From: Mycobacterium sp. GA-1841
Lineage (GTDB): Bacteria > Actinomycetota > Actinomycetes > Mycobacteriales > Mycobacteriaceae
Reading direction: 5' to 3'
NCBI RefSeq assembly: GCF_001954135.1
Contig: NZ_MBEQ01000028.1
Coordinates: 1 to 47,797 of the forward strand
DNA: 47,797 nt
In this document: in pieces, positions 43,370 to 47,797 of the stretch
How the letters are laid out: each line of letters opens with the position of its first letter
Position numbering within the stretch: position 1 is the first letter of the stretch
The notes under the pieces: generated by a model
Database searches by the model: none
What the model was told of the DNA's origin: nothing
The model's input: the letters and a program-made list of their open reading frames with translations, nothing else
Position numbers and translations under genes: made by a program

Positions 43370-45076
43370 TCAGGCCTTCAGATCCCGCACGGCCTCGATA
43401 CGTGCCTTCAACTGATCGGTGGTCGCGGCCGCCACCGGAGGGCCACCGCAGATGCGTCGTAGCTCGTTGTGAATCCAGCCGTGTGGCTTGCCCGTGCGGT
43501 GATGCGCGATGGTGACCAGAGCGTTGAGTTCACGACGCAACTCGCGCAACTGGCCGTGCGTGGTGCGTGACGGCGGGGGCCCGCCTGACACCGCAGCCTC
43601 GGCCGTTCGCTTGGTCAGTTGCTCGTCTTGCCTGCGCCGCAACAGGTCTCGCATCTGCTCGGCATCCAGCAGACCCGGAATACCCAGGTAGTCGGCTTCC
43701 TCGTCGCTGCCGGCCGGGGTCGCGGTGCCGAACGACGCGCCGTCGAAGATCACCTGGTCCAGTTCGGCGTCGGCGCCCAGGTACTCGAAGCCGTTTTCCA
43801 GCTCGCTCTTCTCGTCCTTGCGCTTCTCGGCAGCTTCGAGCGCCTCGTCGTCAAGGCCGTCGGATTCGCGGTGCGGCTTGCCCAGCACGTGGTTGCGCTG
43901 GGCTTCCATCTCGCTGGCGAGCAGGAGCAGGTTGGGGACCGACGGCAGGAAGATGCTCGCGGTCTCGCCGGGGCGGCGCGACCGGACGAACCGGCCGATG
44001 GCCTGGGCGAAGAACAACGGCGTCGACGCGCTCGTGGCATACACGCCGACCGACAGTCGCGGCACGTCCACGCCTTCGGACACCATGCGCACCGCCACCA
44101 GCCACCGACTGGTGGACGCCGAGTACTGGCTGATCCGGTCCGACGCGGTCGGATCGTCGGAGAGCACCACGGTGGGCACCTCGCCGGTGATCTTGGTGAG
44201 CAGGTCGGCGTAGGCGCGGGCGGTGGTCTGGTTGGTGGCGATGATCATGCCGCCGGCGTCGGGCACGTGTTGCCGCTTCTGCTGCAACCGTTTGTCGGCC
44301 GCGGCGATGACCGCGGGCATCCACTCGCCGGCCGGATTCAGCGCAGTGCGCCAGGCCCGTGCCGTCTGCTCGGCGGTCAGCGGCTCGCCGAGGCGCGCGG
44401 CATGCTCCTCGCCGGCGCTGTCGCGCCAACGGGCCTCACCCGAGTAGGCCAGGAACACCACCGGGCGGACCACACCGTCGGCCAGCGCGTCGGAATAGCC
44501 GTACACGTGGTCGGCCTGCGAGCGCTGGAACCCGGCCTCGTCGGGCTCGTAGTTGACGAACGGGATCGGGCTGTCATCGCTGCGGAACGGGGTACCGGTG
44601 AGGGCCAGGCGCCGCGTCGCGTCGTCAAACGCCTCGCGCATCGCGTCACCCCAGCTCTTCGCGTCACCGCCGTGGTGGATCTCGTCGAAGATGACCAGCG
44701 TCTTGCGGTTCTCCGTGCGGACGCGATGCCGGGTGGGATGGCTGGCCACCTGGGCGTAGGTGACGACGACACCGTGGTACTCGGCCGAGGTCTGGGAGTT
44801 GGAGTTGCTGAATTTCGGATCCAGCGCGATGCCGTTGCGGGCCGCCGACTGCGCCCACTGGATCTTGAGATGCTCGGTGGGCACCACCACGGTGACCGCG
44901 TCGACCGTGCGGTCATTGAGCAATTCCGCGGCGATTCGCAGCGCAAACGTCGTCTTACCCGCGCCCGGGGTGGCCACGGCCAGGTAATCCCGCGGTTTCG
45001 CGGTCAAATACTTCACCAGCGCCTTGCGCTGCCAGCCCCGCAGTGCCTGGGTGCTGGGCGCTGCATCAGCCCGCAC
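43370..45076 (-). CDS. DEAD/DEAH-box superfamily II helicase
   Basis: A 568-residue helicase. Motif I TPGAGKTT (36-43), motif II DEIH (131-134), motif III TGTPFR (160-165) and, in the second RecA lobe, a motif VI-like QAIGRFVRSRRPGE. The N-terminal LRGWQRKAL is the Q/motif 0 type found in UvsW/restriction-like helicases. A C-terminal extension (about 420-568) is helical and charged. No methylase or nuclease partner is adjacent, so I see no support for a restriction system. GTG start; GGAG lies 7 nt upstream. Confidence 0.9.
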   Translation of the reverse strand: MRADAAPSTQALRGWQRKALVKYLTAKPRDYLAVATPGAGKTTFALRIAAELLNDRTVDAVTVVVPTEHLKIQWAQSAARNGIALDPKFSNSNSQTSAEYHGVVVTYAQVASHPTRHRVRTENRKTLVIFDEIHHGGDAKSWGDAMREAFDDATRRLALTGTPFRSDDSPIPFVNYEPDEAGFQRSQADHVYGYSDALADGVVRPVVFLAYSGEARWRDSAGEEHAARLGEPLTAEQTARAWRTALNPAGEWMPAVIAAADKRLQQKRQHVPDAGGMIIATNQTTARAYADLLTKITGEVPTVVLSDDPTASDRISQYSASTSRWLVAVRMVSEGVDVPRLSVGVYATSASTPLFFAQAIGRFVRSRRPGETASIFLPSVPNLLLLASEMEAQRNHVLGKPHRESDGLDDEALEAAEKRKDEKSELENGFEYLGADAELDQVIFDGASFGTATPAGSDEEADYLGIPGLLDAEQMRDLLRRRQDEQLTKRTAEAAVSGGPPPSRTTHGQLRELRRELNALVTIAHHRTGKPHGWIHNELRRICGGPPVAAATTDQLKARIEAVRDLKA

Positions 45077-45123
45077 CCAAGGACTCCTCTCGGTCGGAAA
45101 GCAGTCTATGGCAGGGCGTTACG

Positions 45124-45315
45124 TCAGCGCATATCCCCAGGACGGTGTCGGGCGTGTCGCCGGCTGGGTGGGCGGTCGTTGTGGAGGCGCCACCTGGCTC
45201 GTTCGGCGCCGGTGCGGTACGCCAACTGGGCGAACCCGTCGAAATCGGCCTGCTGCGGCGGTGGGGGAGCAAACGTTCTGGATCTTTGCGCCGTCTCCGT
45301 GTCGCCGATTTCCAC
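45124..45315 (-). CDS. Possible small protein between helicase and SDR
   Basis: The 295-bp gap upstream of the helicase contains one frame with a plausible coding signature: 63 codons from GTG 45315, with strongly G/C third positions from the PPPPQQADFDGFAQLAYRTG stretch onward. There is no good Shine-Dalgarno, and the opposite strand has competing frames. It may be a genuine small protein, a remnant, or chance. No family is recognised. Confidence 0.28.
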   Translation of the reverse strand: MEIGDTETAQRSRTFAPPPPQQADFDGFAQLAYRTGAERARWRLHNDRPPSRRHARHRPGDMR

Positions 45316-45371
45316 CGAGGGGTCGTTCGCATCGCGGCCGAGCAGCCCTGCGGTAGAAACCGGTGACGCGG

Positions 45372-46298
45372 TCAGGCGCGGGCTTCGTCGAGAATCGGAT
45401 AGGTGACACCCGTGAGTTCCTCGGACACCGTCCACAGTCGGCGCTGTTGATCGATGTCGTAGGACTGCTCGCTGGAGGTGACCAGCTTCGGATGCCCCTT
45501 CTGCTCACCGAGGCCGTCGGGGCCGTAGTACTGACCACCAAGGGCACTCGGGTCCGTCGCCGCGCGCAGCGTTGGCAACGCACCCATGGCGGCCTCCTGG
45601 AACACCAGACGTAGCACGGGGACGGCGCGCTGTACGGGGCGCGGCAGATGACGAGCGAGTTCGGTGTCGGACCCTCCAGGGTGGGCGGCCAACGCCGTGG
45701 TGTGCTGCCCGACGAGGCGGCGTTGCAGCTCGTAGGTGAACATCAGGTTGGCGAGTTTGGATTGCCCGTAAGCACCCAGCCGGTTGTACCTACGCTCCCA
45801 TTGCAGATCGTTGAACCGGATACCACGGCGAGCGGCGCGGTGGCCCATGCTGCTGACCGTCACGATGCGTGAGCCGATAACCGGCAGCAGACGGTCGAGC
45901 AGCAGACCCGTGAAGGCGAAATGACCGAGGTGGTTTGTGCCGAACTGCAACTCGAACCCGTCGGCGGTGACCTCCTTCGGCGGCGTCATCACCCCGGCGT
46001 TGTTGATCAGCAGGTCGATGCGGTCGTACTGCTCTTTGAGTTGGTCGGCCGCCTCGCGTACCGAATCCAGCGAACCAAGGTCGAGGTGCTGCAGGTGAAG
46101 GTCCGCGCCGGGCACCGACCGGGAGATCCACTCGGCGGCCGCCTCGCCCTTGATGAGGGTGCGGACGGCGAGGATGACGCGAGCGCCCTTGGCGGCCAGA
46201 GCCTTGGCGGTTTCGAGGCCGAGACCGGTGTTGGCGCCGGTGACGATGGCCGTGCGGCCGGTTTGGTCCGGAATGGCGACGGTGGTCCACTTGGCCAT
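45372..46298 (-). CDS. Short-chain dehydrogenase/reductase, second paralogue
   Basis: A 308-residue SDR with TGANTGLG (20-27), NNAG (99-102), catalytic Ser149 or Ser150, Tyr177 and Lys181 (YGQSK). It is similar to the SDR at 37618 over its whole length, including QYYGPDG and SEELTGVT near the C-terminus. AGGAG lies 7 nt before the ATG. Promoter TTGACA - 19 bp - TATAGT (46376 to 46346) carries two palindromic operators, so the divergent TetR very likely represses it. Substrate unknown. Confidence 0.93.
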   Translation of the reverse strand: MAKWTTVAIPDQTGRTAIVTGANTGLGLETAKALAAKGARVILAVRTLIKGEAAAEWISRSVPGADLHLQHLDLGSLDSVREAADQLKEQYDRIDLLINNAGVMTPPKEVTADGFELQFGTNHLGHFAFTGLLLDRLLPVIGSRIVTVSSMGHRAARRGIRFNDLQWERRYNRLGAYGQSKLANLMFTYELQRRLVGQHTTALAAHPGGSDTELARHLPRPVQRAVPVLRLVFQEAAMGALPTLRAATDPSALGGQYYGPDGLGEQKGHPKLVTSSEQSYDIDQQRRLWTVSEELTGVTYPILDEARA

Positions 46299-46317
46299 GA
46301 GAGACTCCTGATGGGTT

Positions 46318-46376
46318 AACCGGAGCGTACTCTCCGGTTTGGTCGACTATACGGAGCGATCGCCCCGTTTTGTCAA
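46318..46376 (-). promoter_or_regulatory. SDR promoter with two TetR-type operators
   Basis: Minus-strand -35 TTGACA (46376-46371, perfect consensus), 19-bp spacer, -10 TATAGT (46351-46346). Operator 1 (46318-46339) is a 22-bp palindrome with arms AACCGGA/TCCGGTT and one internal mismatch pair, placed just after the -10. Operator 2 (46351-46368, ACGGAGCGATCGCCCCGT) lies in the spacer. Both share a CGGAGCG core, and their centres are 31 bp apart, about three helical turns. Confidence 0.7.
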
Positions 46377-46397
46377 CGTCGTGTGAGGTGAGAACGA

Positions 46398-46952
46398 ATG
46401 CGTGCGGATGCGGCGCGAAACCGTGCCCGGGTGCTCGAGGTCGCCTACGAGACATTCGCGGCCGACGGACTGTCGGTGCCGATCGACGAGATCGCGCGTC
46501 GCGCCGGGGTCGGTGCGGGAACCGTCTATCGGCATTTCCCCTCCAAGGAGGACCTGTTCCGGGCAGTGATCGCCGAGCGGATCCGCAGCGTGGTCGACGA
46601 AGGACGGGCCATGCTCGCCGACGAGCCGCCCGCCGACGCGTTGTTCACGTTCCTGCGTTCGATGGTGTTGCAGTGGGGTGCGGCAGATCGCGGGCTGGTC
46701 GACGCACTCGCCGGGCTCGGCATCGACGTCAAAACCGTTGTGCCCGAAGCCGAGGACGAATATCTTTCCGTGCTGGGCGATCTGCTGGCCGCCGGACAGT
46801 CGGCGGGCACCGTGCGACGCGACGTCACGGTCGCCGACGTCACGGCCCTGCTGGTGGGTTGTCAGGCCATGCAGAGTTACAACGACGACGTGGCCGATCG
46901 GGTCACGTCGGTGGTGTTCGACGGGTTGCGGGTGGGAGGACGAGCTCGGTGA
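46398..46952 (+). CDS. TetR family regulator
   Basis: A 184-residue TetR regulator: helix-turn-helix IDEIARRAGVGAGTVYRHFPSK (about 28-49) and a helical C-terminal domain. GAGGTG lies about 9 nt before the ATG. Divergent from the SDR across the two-operator promoter and coupled by a GTGA overlap to a sulfotransferase gene. Most likely represses the SDR and perhaps itself. Confidence 0.9.
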   Translation: MRADAARNRARVLEVAYETFAADGLSVPIDEIARRAGVGAGTVYRHFPSKEDLFRAVIAERIRSVVDEGRAMLADEPPADALFTFLRSMVLQWGAADRGLVDALAGLGIDVKTVVPEAEDEYLSVLGDLLAAGQSAGTVRRDVTVADVTALLVGCQAMQSYNDDVADRVTSVVFDGLRVGGRAR

Positions 46953-47758
46953 CGGCGATTCATTTCATCTCGGGCTTACCGCGTTCAGGCTCAACGCTGT
47001 TGGCGGCGCTGCTGCGGCAGAACCCGCGGGTCCAGGCCGGGATGTCCGGGCCATTGGCCGGACTTTTCGATGCCCTACTCGGTCAGATGAGCGCCCGCAA
47101 TGAATTCTCGGTATTCCTCGATGATGCCAAGCGGGAACGTATCCTGCGCGGGCTGTTCGACAGCTACTACGCCGACTGTTCCGCCGAGGTGGTCTTCGAC
47201 ACCAACCGGGCCTGGTGTGCCCGGATGCCGGCGATCGCGCAGCTTTTCCCGGAGGCGAAAGTCATTGCCTGCGTGCGTGATCTGCCGTGGGTGATCGACA
47301 GCATCGAGCGACTCGTCCAGCGCAACGTGTTCAGCCCATCGTCAATCTTCAACTACAACCCCGGGGGCACCGTGTACACGCGGGCCAATGATGTGGCCGC
47401 ACAGGAGGGTATGGTGGGCGGCCCCTACGACGCCCTCAAGCAGGCGTGTTACGGCGCCCAGCGTGATCGCCTTCTGGTGGTGCAATACGAAACGTTGTCC
47501 ACCGAGCCGGCCAAGGTTATGCGCGCCGTCTATGAATTCATCGGTGAGCCCGATTTCGAGCATGACTTCAGTCACGTCGACTACGACGTCACCGAGTTCG
47601 ACGAACGAGCCGGTACACCCGGATTGCACACCGTGCGTGGCAAGGTACAAGCCGAGTCACGAGAGACCGTGCTACCACCAGATCTGTTCAATCGCTTTGT
47701 CCACGATGCATTCTGGAGCGATCCGAGCAAGGTCGCCGAGGGTCTGCGGGTGGTGTGA
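46949..47758 (+). CDS. Sulfotransferase family protein
   Basis: A 269-residue PAPS-dependent sulfotransferase. The 5'-phosphosulfate-binding loop GLPRSGSTLL (residues about 9-18) follows strand 1, and the 3'-phosphate-binding region CVRDLPWVIDSIERLV is present at about 108-123. The GTG at 46949 overlaps the TetR stop as GTGA; a frame open back to 46370 lies inside the TetR gene and is rejected. Acceptor unknown; mycobacterial members sulfate glycolipids or other metabolites. The last 39 bp of the window hold nothing recognisable. Confidence 0.87.
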   Translation: MTAIHFISGLPRSGSTLLAALLRQNPRVQAGMSGPLAGLFDALLGQMSARNEFSVFLDDAKRERILRGLFDSYYADCSAEVVFDTNRAWCARMPAIAQLFPEAKVIACVRDLPWVIDSIERLVQRNVFSPSSIFNYNPGGTVYTRANDVAAQEGMVGGPYDALKQACYGAQRDRLLVVQYETLSTEPAKVMRAVYEFIGEPDFEHDFSHVDYDVTEFDERAGTPGLHTVRGKVQAESRETVLPPDLFNRFVHDAFWSDPSKVAEGLRVV

Positions 47759-47797
47759 TCTCGCACTAGATGCGATAGGTCCCCGCACACAACGGCG

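Noticed and set aside
43370..45076. Restriction-modification or anti-phage helicase system
   Set aside because: The neighbours are a HAD hydrolase, a short uncertain frame and an SDR; no methylase, nuclease or other defence partner is present.
43619..45406. Plus-strand frame of 595 codons opposite the helicase
   Set aside because: Antisense to a helicase with all motifs; the translated sequence is low-complexity Arg/Gly/Val.

Overview
The window reads as a high-GC actinobacterial chromosome, most likely a fast-growing Mycobacterium (Mycolicibacterium). The evidence is a run of genes that follows the M. tuberculosis Rv0420c-Rv0439c order as I remember it: a septum-formation-domain membrane protein, a Tex30-like hydrolase, thiD, thiC, xthA, a GNAT, def, a DUF3263 gene, virR, sodC, a YbdK-type ligase, a LON-domain protein, a Cdc48-like ATPase, pssA, psd, moeA and an SDR. 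A TIGR00027-type methyltransferase, many 4-bp ATGA/GTGA gene overlaps and many TANNNT hexamers 6-8 nt before start codons (leaderless mRNAs) also fit mycobacteria. No RNA genes, CRISPR arrays or phage genes were seen.

Layout. 1-2234: the edge of a gene behind a LexA-type SOS box, two small membrane proteins, a tandem double-TetR regulator and a DoxX-like protein. 2251-5166: a Baeyer-Villiger-type flavin monooxygenase and a cytochrome P450; the monooxygenase promoter carries a perfect palindrome. 5213-8945: TPP riboswitch, thiC, thiD, hydrolase and septum-domain gene, chained by 4-bp overlaps. 9023-12369: an MFS exporter whose last nine codons, including the stop, are tandemly repeated three more times, then a methyltransferase and a LOG-family protein. 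12380-19173: xthA, GNAT, def, DUF3263, virR, sodC, ybdK-like, LON-domain protein and TIGR00027 methyltransferase.

19270-32420: a block bracketed by two related ~295-bp elements with 36-bp terminal inverted repeats in the same orientation. Inside are a Mrp cation/proton antiporter operon (mrpA with a fused B domain, then C, D, E, F, G), an ArsB/NhaD-type transporter, a CBS-domain protein, a NarL-type two-component system, a DUF1707 protein, three SRPBCC proteins and a TetR regulator. The block separates two genes (LON-domain protein, ATPase) that I recall as neighbours in M. tuberculosis.

32453-38541: a 37-bp tandem repeat, then the phospholipid and molybdopterin set on the minus strand (SDR, moeA, psd, pssA, Cdc48-like ATPase). 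38573-47758: a second flavin monooxygenase divergent from a MerR regulator with a dyad in a 19-bp promoter spacer, two PH-domain membrane proteins, a HAD phosphatase, a superfamily II helicase, a second SDR divergent from a TetR-sulfotransferase pair with two palindromic operators, and the window end.

Several small regulator-enzyme modules with visible operators surround housekeeping operons for thiamine, phosphatidylethanolamine and molybdopterin synthesis. All functions are inferred from sequence features; no database search was possible.
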